Numbered from the stretch's first letter, positions 39,362 to 49,995 are shown. The stretch is DNA of 64,000 nt from Xylanimonas protaetiae (GCF_004135385.1 NZ_CP035493.1:1798001-1862000); one strand, 5' to 3'. Notes: a model not told the origin generated them from the sequence alone. Made by a program: numbers and translations.

Positions 39362-40199
39362 GACGCCGCCAGCGGAACGTGCGCACCCCGACCACCAGCC
39401 CGACCACCAGCCATGCGACCAGGATCGCAGCCGTCAGGCCGTGCTGCCACGACCCCGACACCTCGAGCAGCCTCGCCTCGTCGGGCAGGAACACCGAGCG
39501 CATGCCCTGGGCGGTCCACTTGAGCGGGAACACCGACGCGACGGTCTGCATCCACGTCGGCAGGCTGAAGAACGCGAAGAACACGCCCGAGACGAACTGG
39601 AGCACCAGCACGACCGAGGTGACGACGGGGGCCGCCGAGCGCCCCGAGCGCGGCACCGACGAGAACGCGACGCCCAGCACCGCCCCGGTCGCCGTCGAGA
39701 GCAGGAACACCCACGCGAACGTCGCCCACGCGGAGGCCGTCGTCGGCAGCGGCACGTCGAACCCGTAGTGCGCGAGCGCGAGCAGCGCCGCGACCTGCAC
39801 GACCGACACGGCGAGGATCTGCCCGACCTTGCCCAGGAAGTAGGCCGCGGCCGGCACGGGCGTGGCCCGCAGCCGCTTGAGCGTGCCGTCGTCGCGCTCG
39901 AGGGCCACGGAGACGGCCAGCGACTGGAAGCTCGTGAGCATGAGGCCCGTGGCGAGCATGCCGGGCAGGAAGTACTGCGCGAAGCCGACGGAGACCTCCC
40001 CGCCGCCGGTCTGGGCCACCTGCTGGTCCGCCCCGAAGACGCTCGCGAAGATCGCGAACATCACCACGGGGTAGGCCAGGATGAAGATCACCGCGTCGCG
40101 TTCGCGCAGGAACGCGCGCAGCTCGACGCCGGCGCGCACGAGGGCCAGCGGCAGGAGTCCCGGCAGGCGCGGGGCGGTGACGACGGTGGCGGTGCTCAT
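39348..40199 (-). CDS. ABC-2 type transporter permease
   Basis: 283 residues, ATG 40199. Six transmembrane helices are visible (VIFILAYPVVMFAIFASVFG first; LVAWLVVGLVVGVRTF last), with the typical ABC2_membrane segment FLPGMLATGLMLTSFQSLAV and a KRLRATPVPAAAYFLGK loop. It pairs with the ATP-binding subunit (ATGA overlap). Likely exports a drug, lipid or peptide. Confidence 0.93.
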   Translation of the reverse strand: MSTATVVTAPRLPGLLPLALVRAGVELRAFLRERDAVIFILAYPVVMFAIFASVFGADQQVAQTGGGEVSVGFAQYFLPGMLATGLMLTSFQSLAVSVALERDDGTLKRLRATPVPAAAYFLGKVGQILAVSVVQVAALLALAHYGFDVPLPTTASAWATFAWVFLLSTATGAVLGVAFSSVPRSGRSAAPVVTSVVLVLQFVSGVFFAFFSLPTWMQTVASVFPLKWTAQGMRSVFLPDEARLLEVSGSWQHGLTAAILVAWLVVGLVVGVRTFRWRRRDDG

Positions 40200-41101
40200 G
40201 ACGGGTCCTCCGGACGGGTGCGGATGAGGTCGAGGTAGACGTCCTCGAGGCTGGGCCGGGTGACGGTCAGGCCGTCGATCTCGCGGCCGGTCCCGGCCGC
40301 CGCGGCGAGCCGGGCGACGAGCGCCGTCGGCGTCGTCGTGCGCTCCGTGCGGGGCTGGCCGTCGTCGTACCAGCGGACGACGGGCGTGCGGGCCCCGGGC
40401 CCGCCGAGCGTCTCCGGCGTGCCGACGGCGACGACGCGCCCGGCGTTGACCACGGCGGCACGGTCGGCGAGCTGCGCCGCCTCGTCGAGGTAGTGGGTGG
40501 TGAGCAGGACGGTCGTGCCGTCGTCGCGCAGCGACCGCACGAGGTCCCAGAACGCGCGCCGTGCCTCGGGGTCGAAGCCCGTGGTGGGCTCGTCGAGGAA
40601 GAGCAGCTCGGGGCGCCCGACGATGCCGAGGGCGACGTCGAGACGACGCCGCTGGCCGCCCGAGAGCGTGCGCACGCGCTTCCCGGCCTTCTCCTCGAGC
40701 CCGACGGCGGCGATCACCTCGGCGGGGTCGCGGGGCGCGGGGTAGTAGCGCGCGGTGGCGCGGACCGTCTCCGCGACCGTGAGCTCCGTGAGGTCGCGCG
40801 CCTCCTGCAGGACGACGCCGAGACGCGCCCGCCAGTCCCGGCCCGCCGTGGCGGGGTCCTGACCGAGGACGCTCACCTCGCCGTCGTCGCGCGACCGGAA
40901 GCCCTCGAGGATCTCGACGGTGGTGGTCTTGCCGGCCCCGTTGGGGCCCAGGACGGCGAAGATCTCGCCGCGTGCGACGTCGAGGTCGACGCCGTCGAGC
41001 GCCTGGTGGGTGCCGTACCGCTTGCGCAGGCCGCGCACGCGGAGGGCCGCGGTGGACCCCGTGCGGGTGCCGGCCGCGGCCGGGAGAGCTGTCGTCGTCA
41101 T
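40196..41101 (-). CDS. ABC transporter ATP-binding protein
   Basis: 301 residues, ATG 41101. Walker A GPNGAGKTTTVEIL, Q-loop VVLQEARDL, signature LSGGQRRRLDVALG, Walker B LLFLDEPTTGFD, H-loop LTTHYLDEA. It is a DrrA/CcmA-like subunit with a helical C-terminal extension. The operon (ATPase, permease, kinase, regulator) is the common layout of actinobacterial multidrug exporters controlled by their own two-component system. Confidence 0.95.
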   Translation of the reverse strand: MTTTALPAAAGTRTGSTAALRVRGLRKRYGTHQALDGVDLDVARGEIFAVLGPNGAGKTTTVEILEGFRSRDDGEVSVLGQDPATAGRDWRARLGVVLQEARDLTELTVAETVRATARYYPAPRDPAEVIAAVGLEEKAGKRVRTLSGGQRRRLDVALGIVGRPELLFLDEPTTGFDPEARRAFWDLVRSLRDDGTTVLLTTHYLDEAAQLADRAAVVNAGRVVAVGTPETLGGPGARTPVVRWYDDGQPRTERTTTPTALVARLAAAAGTGREIDGLTVTRPSLEDVYLDLIRTRPEDPS

Positions 41102-41188
41102 GCCTCCACCGTGCCCGGCAGGGCACCTCGCGCGGGACGACCCGACGGTGGGACCTGGCGTCCACCGAACGGTGGACCGGGGACGTGG

Positions 41189-41218
41189 TTCGACCCATCC
41201 CTCCCCGTCGCGTACAGT
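41189..41218 (+). promoter_or_regulatory. Promoter for tRNA-Trp/secE
   Basis: TTCGAC (41189-41194), 18-base spacer, TACAGT (41213-41218). The start would fall about 65 bases before tRNA-Trp. The same -10 box (TACAGT) is used upstream of rplJ. Confidence 0.6.
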
Positions 41219-41290
41219 TGTCGCTCGGTGGTAGACGGCCACGATGCTCGACCACGCCCTAGGGCGGTGTCAGCAGGCTGTCGAGCTCCA

Positions 41291-41366
41291 AGGGTAGTGG
41301 CGCAATTGGCAGCGCAGCGGTCTCCAAAACCGCAGGTTGCAGGTTCGAGTCCTGTCTACCCTGCCA
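41291..41366 (+). tRNA. tRNA-Trp (CCA)
   Basis: Acceptor AGGGTAG/CTACCCT, D arm GCGC...GCGC, anticodon stem GCGGT/ACCGC with loop CTCCAAA (anticodon CCA), T arm GCAGG TTCGAGT CCTGT, discriminator G, encoded CCA. It precedes secE as in most bacteria. Confidence 0.97.
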
Positions 41367-41457
41367 GGGGTCTATGACCCGGAACGTCAAGGTGTCAGTG
41401 CCGCCCAGCGTCGCCGGCAGGCGACACGGGCGCCGTCGGAAGTGCGAGGTTGGGCCA

Positions 41458-41718
41458 GTGAGCGAGTCGACCGAAGCCGTTGCGTCTGGTGGCGCGCCGG
41501 CGAGCAAGAAGGCCGAGCCGTCGCGCAAGGGCGTCTTCGCGCGCATCGCGCTGTTCGTGCGCCAGGTGGTCGCCGAGCTCAAGAAGGTCGTCTCGCCGAC
41601 CCGTCAGGAGCTGTTCACCTACACGGGTGTCGTGCTCGTCTTCGTCGCCATCGTGATGGCGTTCGTCGGGCTGCTGGACTACCTCATCGGGCTGGGCGTC
41701 TTCCACCTGCTCGGCTGA
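41458..41718 (+). CDS. secE: Preprotein translocase subunit SecE
   Basis: 86 residues from GTG 41458. A charged N-terminus (SESTEAVASGGAPASKK), then the conserved amphipathic helix VVAELKKVVSPTRQEL and a single transmembrane helix TGVVLVFVAIVMAFVGLLDY. It is the short Gram-positive form with one membrane helix. An in-frame ATG at 41374 is too far upstream and lacks a good ribosome site. Confidence 0.94.
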   Translation: MSESTEAVASGGAPASKKAEPSRKGVFARIALFVRQVVAELKKVVSPTRQELFTYTGVVLVFVAIVMAFVGLLDYLIGLGVFHLLG

Positions 41719-41768
41719 CCGACGCCACCTCGCACCACCCACACCGCTAGCCGAAAGCAGGTTCGTTC

Positions 41769-42581
41769 GTGTCCCAGGAGCCTCTGGACCAGGAGAACGT
41801 CGACGCCGTGGAGCCTGTCGAGGCCACGGCCGACCTCGGCGCGCCCGCGGACGAGACCGCCGCCGACGTCGTCGAGGCCTCCGAGGACGCCGGCGACATC
41901 GCCGACGAGACGGACGACATCGCCGACGAGGCGGACGTCGAGGGTGACGAGACCGAGGGCGAGGTCGAGGAGGACCCGGCCGAGGAGTTCAAGCGCACCC
42001 TGCGCTCGCAGCTCGGCGACTGGTACGTCATCCACTCCTACGCGGGCTACGAGAACCGTGTGAAGGCCAACCTGGAGAACCGCATCCAGAGCCTGAACAT
42101 GGAGGACTACATCTTCCAGATCGAGGTCCCCATGGAGGAGGTGACCGAGATCAAGAACGCGCAGAAGAAGACCGTCCGCCGCGTCCGCATCCCCGGTTAC
42201 GTCCTCGTGCGCATGGACCTCACGGACGAGTCGTGGGGCGCCGTGCGTCACACGCCGGGCGTCACGGGCTTCGTCGGCCACACGCACCAGCCGGTGCCGC
42301 TGACGCTCGACGAGGTCTTCTCGATGCTCGCGCCCGTCATGGTCGAGGCGCCGGCTGCCGCGGGCAAGTCCACCGGGGCTGCCGCGAAGGCCAAGGCTGC
42401 CGCGGTCGTCGTGGACTTCGAGGTCGGCGAGTCGGTCACCGTCACGGACGGCCCGTTCGACACGCTGCCCGCCACGATCTCCGAGATCAACGTCGAGGCC
42501 CAGAAGCTCAAGGTCCTCGTCTCCATCTTCGGCCGGGAGACCCCGGTCGAGCTGTCGTTCAACCAGGTCGCCAAGATCTGA
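41769..42581 (+). CDS. nusG: Transcription termination/antitermination protein NusG
   Basis: 270 residues, GTG 41769. A long acidic N-terminus (residues 1-75, [20 protein letters not shown]) precedes the NGN domain ([48 protein letters not shown]) and the C-terminal KOW ([20 protein letters not shown]). An Ala/Lys-rich insertion ([16 protein letters not shown]) separates the domains, as in many Actinobacteria. Confidence 0.97.
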   Translation: MSQEPLDQENVDAVEPVEATADLGAPADETAADVVEASEDAGDIADETDDIADEADVEGDETEGEVEEDPAEEFKRTLRSQLGDWYVIHSYAGYENRVKANLENRIQSLNMEDYIFQIEVPMEEVTEIKNAQKKTVRRVRIPGYVLVRMDLTDESWGAVRHTPGVTGFVGHTHQPVPLTLDEVFSMLAPVMVEAPAAAGKSTGAAAKAKAAAVVVDFEVGESVTVTDGPFDTLPATISEINVEAQKLKVLVSIFGRETPVELSFNQVAKI

Positions 42582-42599
42582 CCGCACGACGGCGCTGAC

Positions 42600-42621
42600 A
42601 GCCCGCGGTCTTCCGCGGGCT
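42600..42621. terminator. Hairpin between nusG and rplK
   Basis: AGCCCGCGG, loop TCTT, CCGCGGGCT: 9-bp perfect stem 19 bases after the nusG stop. It could be a partial terminator or attenuator that lets rplK-rplA be expressed apart from secE-nusG. Confidence 0.5.
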
Positions 42622-42682
42622 TCGGCATGCAACCGGTTCATCGCCCACGGCGTCGGACCACGAACAAGAAAGGGGAAGGCCC

Positions 42683-43114
42683 ATGCCTCCCAAGAAGAAG
42701 GTCGCCGGCCTCATCAAGCTCCAGATCAAGGCCGGTGCGGCCACGCCCGCCCCGCCGATCGGCCCCGCGCTCGGTCAGCACGGCGTGAACATCATGGAGT
42801 TCTGCAAGGCCTACAACGCGGCCACCGAGTCGCAGCGCGGCAACGTGGTGCCCGTCGAGATCACGGTGTACGAGGACCGCTCGTTCACCTTCATCACGAA
42901 GACGCCGCCGGCCGCCGAGCTCATCAAGAAGGCTGCAGGCGTCGCCAAGGGCTCCGCCACGCCGCACACCGTCAAGGTCGCCAAGCTGACCGCGGACCAG
43001 GTCCGCGAGATCGCCACGACCAAGATGGAGGACCTCAACGCGAACGACATCGACGCCGCGATGAAGATCGTCGCCGGCACCGCGCGTTCGATGGGCATCA
43101 CCACCGAGCTCTGA
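42683..43114 (+). CDS. rplK: 50S ribosomal protein L11
   Basis: 143 residues, ATG 42683. N-terminal [20 protein letters not shown], the thiostrepton-binding Pro loop, and the C-terminal rRNA-binding part ([20 protein letters not shown]). The AAAGGGGAAGG ribosome site is strong. Confidence 0.98.
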   Translation: MPPKKKVAGLIKLQIKAGAATPAPPIGPALGQHGVNIMEFCKAYNAATESQRGNVVPVEITVYEDRSFTFITKTPPAAELIKKAAGVAKGSATPHTVKVAKLTADQVREIATTKMEDLNANDIDAAMKIVAGTARSMGITTEL

Positions 43115-43191
43115 CCCTGAGCTCGATCTCTGTAACACCACCTGTGGCAGGGCCCGTCCGGCCCGCTACGACCACTCAAGGAGAAGCCATC

Positions 43192-43908
43192 ATGGCGAAG
43201 CACAGCAAGGCCTACCGGGCCGTCGCGGAGAAGATCGACCGCGACTCGTTCTACGCCCCGCTCGACGCGGTGCGCCTGGCCAAGGAGACGTCCACCACCA
43301 AGTACGACGCCACCGTCGAGGTCGCGTTCCGTCTCGGTGTCGACCCGCGCAAGGCGGACCAGATGGTCCGCGGCACGGTCAACCTCCCCCACGGCACGGG
43401 CAAGACCGCCCGCGTCCTGGTGTTCGCGAACGGCCCGAAGGCCGCCGAGGCCGAGGCCGCCGGTGCGGACATCGTCGGTGGCGACGAGCTCATCGAGCGC
43501 GTGGCCGCGGGCTTCACGGACTTCGACTCGGCCGTCGCGACCCCGGACCTCATGGGCAAGGTCGGTCGTCTGGGCAAGGTGCTGGGCCCGCGCGGCCTCA
43601 TGCCGAACCCGAAGACCGGCACCGTGACCATGGACGTCACCAAGGCCGTCACCGAGATCAAGGGCGGCAAGATCGAGTTCCGCGTCGACAAGCACGCGAA
43701 CCTCCACTTCATCATCGGCAAGGTCTCGTTCGACGAGGCCAAGCTGGTGGAGAACTACGCCGCGGCCCTGGACGAGATCCTGCGTCTCAAGCCGTCGACG
43801 TCGAAGGGTCGCTACCTGACCAAGGCGACGATCTCGACGACGATGGGCCCGGGCATCCCGGTCGACCCGTCGCGCACGACGAAGCTCACGGAGGAGACCC
43901 CCGCCTGA
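43192..43908 (+). CDS. rplA: 50S ribosomal protein L1
   Basis: 238 residues from ATG 43192 (AAGGAGA site; an in-frame ATG at 43144 is rejected). Landmarks: [59 protein letters not shown]. The last gene before the terminator at 43963, followed by the sigma/protease cassette. Confidence 0.98.
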   Translation: MAKHSKAYRAVAEKIDRDSFYAPLDAVRLAKETSTTKYDATVEVAFRLGVDPRKADQMVRGTVNLPHGTGKTARVLVFANGPKAAEAEAAGADIVGGDELIERVAAGFTDFDSAVATPDLMGKVGRLGKVLGPRGLMPNPKTGTVTMDVTKAVTEIKGGKIEFRVDKHANLHFIIGKVSFDEAKLVENYAAALDEILRLKPSTSKGRYLTKATISTTMGPGIPVDPSRTTKLTEETPA

Positions 43909-43962
43909 GGCGGAGACGAAGCCTCATGCGGCCAGCAACCCGCCTGAGGCGGTTCCTCCTGA

Positions 43963-44002
43963 CGAAGGCCCGCCCCGTCCATCTGGACGGGGCGGGCCTT
44001 CG
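43963..44002 (+). terminator. Terminator after rplA
   Basis: 18-bp stem (CGAAGGCCCGCCCCGTCC with its complement) and a 4-base loop ATCT. It separates the L11-L1 unit from the sigma factor cassette. No T run follows, as is common in high-GC Actinobacteria. Confidence 0.85.
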
Positions 44003-44104
44003 CCGTTCCCGGAGGCGCTCCGAGCACATCCCGGAGATCGTGTATCAGACGGTCCTCGGACCGCTCCCTCCTCGTGACAGCAGCGGACCGACCTGGAGGG
44101 TGAA

Positions 44105-44866
44105 ATGCGGACCGACCGGCACTCCACCCCTCTCGTCGACACACGGACCCCCCTAGGCTCGTCGCGACCGGGAGGGGGCCAGGGTGCACCGGCGATCTCG
44201 TTCGAGGAATGGATGACTGCAGACGACGTCGTGCCCGCCGACCTTCCCGAGGACGACGACAGCATCCCGGTACCCGAGACGCTCGGGGACCGGGCGGCGG
44301 TCGCGCTCCTGGAGTTCCGGGAGGGTCGCACCGCGGCGCTGACGGAGCTGGTCCGCGAGGCCACCCCGCTCCTGTGGCACACCGTGCGCGCCCAGGGCGT
44401 CGACCGCGACACCGCGGACGACGTCGTGCAGGGCGTCTGGGCGGCGCTGGTGCGGCACGCGCACACGATCGCGGAGCCGCACGCCGTGCTCAAGTGGCTG
44501 CTCGTCACGGCCCGCCGGGCGGCGTGGGAGTCCGTGCGCCGCGCGCGCGAGGACCAGCGGCGCCGTTCGGAGCTCCCGGACGACTCGCCGACGAGCACCT
44601 ACGTGCTGCCCGCCCCCGAGCCCGGCCCGGACGCGCACGTGCTGCGCGACGAGCGCGACCGGGCCGTCTGGCGTGCCCTGGAGCGGCTCCCCGAGCGGTG
44701 CCAGGAGCTGCTGCGACTCGTCTCGCTCGCGAACCGTCCGGACTACCGGATGATCTCCGCGGCGATCGGCATGCCGGTGGGCAGCATCGGCGCCACCCGA
44801 GGGCGGTGTCTCGCGAAGCTGAGATCCGTCCTCCACGACATGGGGGAGGACCCATGGACAGCCTGA
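44105..44866 (+). CDS. ECF-type sigma factor heading the protease cassette
   Basis: 253 residues, ATG 44105 with a GGAGG site (alternative ATG at 44213 would drop 36 residues). Sigma-2 region: ALTELVREATPLLWHTVRAQ and DDVVQGVWAALVRH. Sigma-4 region: LERLPERCQELLRLVSLANR, MISAAIGMPVGSIGATRGRC with the HTH, then KLRSVLHD. The N-terminal 65 residues are acidic and extra to the ECF core. No classical anti-sigma factor is adjacent; the next gene, overlapping by 13 bases, is the only candidate regulator. Confidence 0.9.
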   Translation: MRTDRHSTPLVDTRTPLGSSRPGGGQGAPAISFEEWMTADDVVPADLPEDDDSIPVPETLGDRAAVALLEFREGRTAALTELVREATPLLWHTVRAQGVDRDTADDVVQGVWAALVRHAHTIAEPHAVLKWLLVTARRAAWESVRRAREDQRRRSELPDDSPTSTYVLPAPEPGPDAHVLRDERDRAVWRALERLPERCQELLRLVSLANRPDYRMISAAIGMPVGSIGATRGRCLAKLRSVLHDMGEDPWTA

Positions 44867-45354
44867 CCTTCTCGCCGGACGCGCCGCTCGACGACGGCGA
44901 CGTAGCCGTCCTCGCGTCGTTGGGGCGCGCGTTCGCGGAGCTCGACCCGGTCCCCGACGGTCTCGTGGAGCGGTCGCAGTTCGCGATGACGCTCGCGGCG
45001 CTGGAGGAAGAGGCTGCCGAGGTGATGGCCATGGCGCACGTCGAGGCGCTCGCGGGGGCGGTGCGTGGCGACACCGCGCCCGTCGAGGCGCGCACGATCA
45101 CCTTCACGCACGAGTCGCTCACCGTGATGATCGCGCTCTCGCCGTCGGACGACGGGCGCGTGCGCGTGGACGGCTGGCTGGCGCCGGCGGCACCGCTCGT
45201 CGTCGAGCTCCGTCAGCCGGACGGCGACCAGTCCACGACGGCCGACGACGACGGCCGCTTCTCGTTCGACGCGGCCGACCGCGGCCCCGCGTCGCTGCTC
45301 ATCCGGCTGGCCGACGAGGGTACGAAGGTGACGACCCCGGTGGTCGAGCTGTGA
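44854..45354 (+). CDS. Unknown protein between sigma factor and S8 protease, candidate regulator or substrate
   Basis: 166 residues from ATG 44854, overlapping the sigma gene by 13 bases. The N-terminal 65 residues are helical and acidic ([40 protein letters not shown]). The C-terminal part is beta-rich ([38 protein letters not shown]), similar to small carboxypeptidase-regulatory-like modules that present turns for binding. It could hold the sigma factor inactive or be a protease target, but there is no motif that proves either. Confidence 0.75.
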   Translation: MDSLTFSPDAPLDDGDVAVLASLGRAFAELDPVPDGLVERSQFAMTLAALEEEAAEVMAMAHVEALAGAVRGDTAPVEARTITFTHESLTVMIALSPSDDGRVRVDGWLAPAAPLVVELRQPDGDQSTTADDDGRFSFDAADRGPASLLIRLADEGTKVTTPVVEL

Positions 45355-47252
45355 GCGGGGGCGAGCACCACGACCACCGGGGGTACGTCGCGGACCGGCG
45401 CGACCCGGACACGCCGCGCCGGCTCCAGTGGCGCACGCGCGCCCTGGACCCGACGACCGCGCGGCGGTCGGCGGGCCACGCGTCGCCGCAGCCCACGTGG
45501 TACGTGGGGGACCGCCTGCTGCTCGACGCCGCGGCCCCCGCGCCGGACGACGCGAAGGAGTGGCTGCGGCCGCTGAACCGCGTGGCGAAGCCGCTCGGCC
45601 TGCGCGTCGAGATCGAGCAGGAGACCTACGACGACCTGGAGCTGCTCGACGAGGCGGCGCAGGCCGGCGGGTTCGGCACCGAGCTCCGCGACCACCTGCG
45701 GCGCGTCATGGGCACGTCCGCCGTGCTCGTGCGCCGCTCGGAGGGCCAGCTCCCCGACGGCTGGGACCTGCTCGCCGCTGTGCGCGCGCTGCGCGACCAG
45801 TCGGCCGTCAACCCGGCCGCGCTGGGCGACCTGCCGGCACCGCACGCGGTCGCGCTCGACCACGTCATCGTCCCGGGCGCCATCGGCGGCGCCACGGGGG
45901 TCCAGCCGCAGCCCTTCACGGCGACGCAGCCCTTCATCGTCGGGCAGACCGCGACCATCGGGCACCCCGTCCTGGGGCAGACCGCCACGATCGGTCACCC
46001 GGCCACGATCGGGCACACCGCGACGATCGGCCACCCCGTGACGGGGCTGGCGGAGTACGCGGTGCAGGGCTGGGGTGGGCGCCAGCCCGTCGCCTGGACC
46101 GGCCCGGCGCCGCGGGGCACGATCCCGGCCGTCCCGGGCGACCCCTTCCGTGGTCCCGGCGAGCAGCGCCGCCCCGTGGTGGCCCTCATGGACACCGGGG
46201 TGGGGCCGCACCCGTGGTTCGGGCTCGAGGGGGAGAAGCGCCCGGCCCACGTCGCCTGGACGGAGGACGACCGGGCGCGCCCCGACGTCGTCGTCCGCCA
46301 CCCGCGCGTGCTCGGGCGCCCCATGGGCCTGTGCCCCGACCCGGCGACGCGGTACGAGGACACCGAGATCGGGGGCGTGTCCATCGACCCGCTCACCGGG
46401 CCGCTCGACCCGGTCGCCGGGCACGGCACGTTCATGGCGGGCCTGGTGCACCAGGCGTGCCCCGACGCCGTCATCCTCGCCCCGCGCGTGTACGCGGGCT
46501 CGGGCGTCGTGCCGGAGCGGGACCTGCTGCGGTCCCTGCGCCGGCTCCTGCTCTGGCACCTGCTCGGGCTGGCCGGCGTGACCGGGTACAGCCCCGTCGA
46601 CGTCGCGGTCCTCTCGCTCGGCTACTACCACGAGCGCCCCGAGGACGCCGCGTTCGACCTGCCGCTCGGCACCGTCGTCGACGAGCTGCGCCGCTGGGGC
46701 GTGCTGGTCGTGTGCTCGACGGGCAACGACGGCCAGGTGCGCGAGACCTATCCGGCCGCGTTCGCACCGCGCCTGGACCGACGCACGGAGCCGCCGACGC
46801 CGCGCGCGCCGCTCAGCCCGACCGAGCCGCCCGTCCTCGCCGTCGGGGCGCGCAACCCCGACGGGACGACGGCCCTGTTCAGCAACGACGGCGACTGGGT
46901 CACGTGCCTGCGCCCCGGCGCGTCGCTGATCAGCACGGCCCCGATCACGATCGACGGCGTGGTCGCCCCGACGCGGCACATGCCCGAGCTGTTCTCGCGC
47001 GGCGCGCGCGCCACGATCGACCCGGAGGGCTTCCAGGGCGGGTTCGCCGTGTGGAGCGGCACCTCGTTCGCGGCCCCGGTGCTCGCGGGCGAGCTCGCCG
47101 CGCTGCTGCTCGAGATCGGGATCCCCGCGCCGACCGCGCCGGTCGCGGGCGGCGACCCGGACCGGTGCCTGCGCGTGTGGCGTGCGGTGACCGCCGCGAC
47201 GGGCCTGACGTACGAGCCGGCCGGGACGTCCCCGGGAGGCGCCGTCGGCTGA
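45351..47252 (+). CDS. S8 (subtilisin-like) serine protease
   Basis: 633 residues, GTG 45351 in GTGA overlap. Catalytic triad in order: Asp281 in [14 protein letters not shown], His358 in [14 protein letters not shown], Ser572 in [14 protein letters not shown]; oxyanion Asn459 in CSTGNDGQV. The first ~180 residues form an extra N-terminal domain ([20 protein letters not shown]), then a repetitive linker of TATIGHP-type units (~195-230). There is no signal peptide, so the enzyme likely acts in the cytoplasm, unlike most subtilases. This fits the intracellular cassette. Confidence 0.92.
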   Translation: MSGGEHHDHRGYVADRRDPDTPRRLQWRTRALDPTTARRSAGHASPQPTWYVGDRLLLDAAAPAPDDAKEWLRPLNRVAKPLGLRVEIEQETYDDLELLDEAAQAGGFGTELRDHLRRVMGTSAVLVRRSEGQLPDGWDLLAAVRALRDQSAVNPAALGDLPAPHAVALDHVIVPGAIGGATGVQPQPFTATQPFIVGQTATIGHPVLGQTATIGHPATIGHTATIGHPVTGLAEYAVQGWGGRQPVAWTGPAPRGTIPAVPGDPFRGPGEQRRPVVALMDTGVGPHPWFGLEGEKRPAHVAWTEDDRARPDVVVRHPRVLGRPMGLCPDPATRYEDTEIGGVSIDPLTGPLDPVAGHGTFMAGLVHQACPDAVILAPRVYAGSGVVPERDLLRSLRRLLLWHLLGLAGVTGYSPVDVAVLSLGYYHERPEDAAFDLPLGTVVDELRRWGVLVVCSTGNDGQVRETYPAAFAPRLDRRTEPPTPRAPLSPTEPPVLAVGARNPDGTTALFSNDGDWVTCLRPGASLISTAPITIDGVVAPTRHMPELFSRGARATIDPEGFQGGFAVWSGTSFAAPVLAGELAALLLEIGIPAPTAPVAGGDPDRCLRVWRAVTAATGLTYEPAGTSPGGAVG

Positions 47253-47329
47253 CGCGAGCGGGTGAAAAACGGGGCCGGCATCGGGGAAAGCCCTCCCGGC
47301 GTCCGGGGGCTCCGTCGTACCCTCGGCTG

Positions 47330-49902
47330 GTGGTCCAGGCCATCGAGCACGCCCGGGCGCTCTACGAGACGGCCCACGCCGCCGACAACGCCGGACGCTT
47401 CTCCGACGCGCTCGACGGGTACCGCACCGTGGCCGAGGTCCTCGACGGCCCGGCCCTGGACGGACGGTCGCGCGACGCGTCGGCGCTGCTCGTGCGAGCG
47501 TGGCTCGGGCAGGCGCGGTGTCTCTACGAGCTGCACGGCGACAAGCCCGCGGCGTTCGCCCTGCTCGACGGCGCCGAGGAGCGCTGCGAGCGGGACGGTC
47601 TGCCCGACGACCTCCTGGCCGTCCAGGGGCAGCGGGGCCTCCTGCTGCTGCGCGCCGGCGACCTCGACGCCGCGATCGTCGCGCTGGACAAGGTGGCGCC
47701 CGGCCCGGACGCGGAGCTCACGCTCGACCTCGGCATCGTGATGCTCAACCGCGGCGCGTTCCACCTCGAGGCCGGCGACCCCGACGCCGCGGAGCCCGAC
47801 CTGCTCCTGGCCGCCGAGGTCGCGGAGAAGACCGGGTACGCCCCGCTGCTCGCGGCCGCCCGGCACAACCTCGGCTGCGCGGCCTTCCGGAAGGGCGACC
47901 TGCCGCGCGCGCTGCGGGAGATGGGCCAGGTCGCGGGCGACCTCGACCAGGCCGTCACGGCCCTCGACCGCGGGCGCGTCCTGGCCGACGCCGGCCTGGT
48001 GACCGACGCCGCCGCCGCGCTGGCGGAGGCGGCCACGCTCGCCGGGTCGGACGCGCTCACCGCCGCCGAGGCGCAGCTCGAGCTCGCGCGCTGCCTGCTC
48101 GACCTGCGCCGGCACGAGGAGGCTGCCGCGGCCGCCGCCCGCGCCGCACGCACCTTCGAGCGCGCGGAGAACCCGGGCTGGGCGGCGCGGGCGCGCGTCA
48201 TGGTGCTCGAGTCCGAGCTCGCCGCGGACCGCTTCACGCGGACGCGGGCCCGGGCGGAGACGCTGCGCGAGCGGGCCGCCCGCGCCGTCGAGCTGGCCGC
48301 CTACGGGGAGTCGGGTGGCCTCGTCGGCCGCCTGACGGTGGCGTACCCGTCGCTGCTCGCGGCCGCGGAGTGGTCGGTGCTCGCGGGCGACCTCGACGCG
48401 GCGCGCGCCCATCTGGGCCGCGTGCCCGCGACGCTCGACATGGCCCCGCTCACCCTGCGGCTCGCCCGGTCGGCCGTCGTCGCCCGCGTGGCCTTCGCGG
48501 AGGGCCGCCGGGCGGCGGGCCTGCGCGCGATCCGGCACGGCCAGACGGTCCTCGCCGAGCACCGCGGCCTGGGCTCCGTCGAGGCTGTCGCCGCGAGCGG
48601 CGTCCACTTCATGCACCTCAACCTCGTCGACACCCAGGCCGCCCTGGACACGGGCGACGCTGCCGCGCTCTTCGACGCGCTTGAGCGCGGCCGGGCCGCC
48701 GCGGCGGGCGCCGCCCGCCTGGTCCCGCCCGACGACGCGGTGCTCGCAGGGCTGCTCGAGCAGGCACGCGCCGAGCACCAGGCATCGCTCGCCCTCGGCC
48801 CGACGGGCGATCCCGACGGCCTGCGCCGCAAGCGCCAGCACCTCGTCCAGGCCCGCCGCTACGAGGCGGAGGCGCGCGAGCGGTCGTGGCAGATCGAGGG
48901 GGAGCGACGGCCCGTCGAGCCGACGACGGCGCGGGCCGTCCGCGCCGCGCTGCGCGACTCCGCCGCGGACGCGCGCCCGGTCGTCGTCTCCTTCGCCACG
49001 ATCGGCGGCCACGCGATGGCGGTGCGCGTCGACGCCAGCGGGCCGTCGCTGCACGCGCTCGGGCGGCGCGGCCAGGTCATGGAGCTGACCCGGCGCGCGC
49101 GCGCCGACCTCGCCGTCCTCGCCAACCCCCTCATCCCGCGGGCGCTGGGCGACGCCGCGGGTGCGTCCCTCGCCCGGACGCTCGGCCGCCTCGACGAGCT
49201 GCTGCTCGCCCCGCTCGGCGTCGACGGGGACCTGCACGTCGTCGCGCGCGGCCGCCTGCTCACGCTGCCCTGGTCGGCCCTGCCGTCCCGCGCCGGCCTG
49301 CGCACCTGGGTGCGGGACCGGGTCGACCTCAGCCCCGGCCTCGTCGCGGCCGGCGCCGCACGGTCGGGCGGCGTGGTCGTCGTCGCCGGGCCCGGGACGG
49401 ACGGCGGGTCCGACGAGGCGGAGGCCGTCGCCGGCGTGTGGCCGGGTGCCACGCTGCTCACCGGCCCGGGCGCGACGACGGCGGCGACGGCGGACGCGCT
49501 GCACGCCGCCTCTGTCGTGCACATCGCCGCGCACGGCGGCCACGCGGCGGACAACGCGATGTTCTCCACGCTGCGGCTCGCCGACGGCCCGCTGTTCGCC
49601 CACGAGCTCGACGGCATCGACCTCACGGGCGCCGTCGTCGTGCTCTCCGCGTGCGACCTCGGCCAGTCGACGTCCGACGTCGGGGGAGAGGAGCTCGGGT
49701 TCGCGAGCGTCCTGCTCCGCCACGGCGCCAGCGCGGTCGTCGCGGCCGTCGCCCCGCTGCGCGACGACGTCGCCGTCCGCGTCATGCCCCGGCTCCACGA
49801 GGGCCTGCGCGCCGGGTTGCCCCCGGCACGGCGCTCGCCGCCGCGACGGCGGGCGAGGCGCTGCCGGTGCCGCTGGTGTGCTTCGGCCCGCTCGTCGTGT
49901 GA
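47330..49902 (+). CDS. TPR-CHAT caspase-like protease (apparently frameshifted at 49814-49816)
   Basis: Start GTG 47330 ([19 protein letters not shown]). Residues ~1-480 are TPR-like helical repeats ([60 protein letters not shown]). A linker leads to the CHAT domain (~530-857) with the dyad His735 ([16 protein letters not shown]) and Cys775 ([11 protein letters not shown]). At GGG 49814-49816 the frame changes; the next frame reads [20 protein letters not shown] and ends GPLVV-stop at 49902, the usual CHAT C-terminus. One missing G explains it (857 residues if restored). As given, the frame has no stop and runs on through the L10 leader into rplJ. Confidence 0.88.
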
Positions 49903-49995
49903 GCCCGCCTGCCGTCTGAGCCCGCTCGTCGCACGAGCCCGCCTGCCGTGCGGAGCGCCGCCGGCGCGATGTGACCGGCGTCGCCCGGCGCCGGT

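Noticed and set aside
41374-41460. Upstream ATG start for secE
   Set aside because: The added N-terminus is unlike any SecE and overlaps the tRNA-Trp trailer; GTG 41458 gives the normal length.
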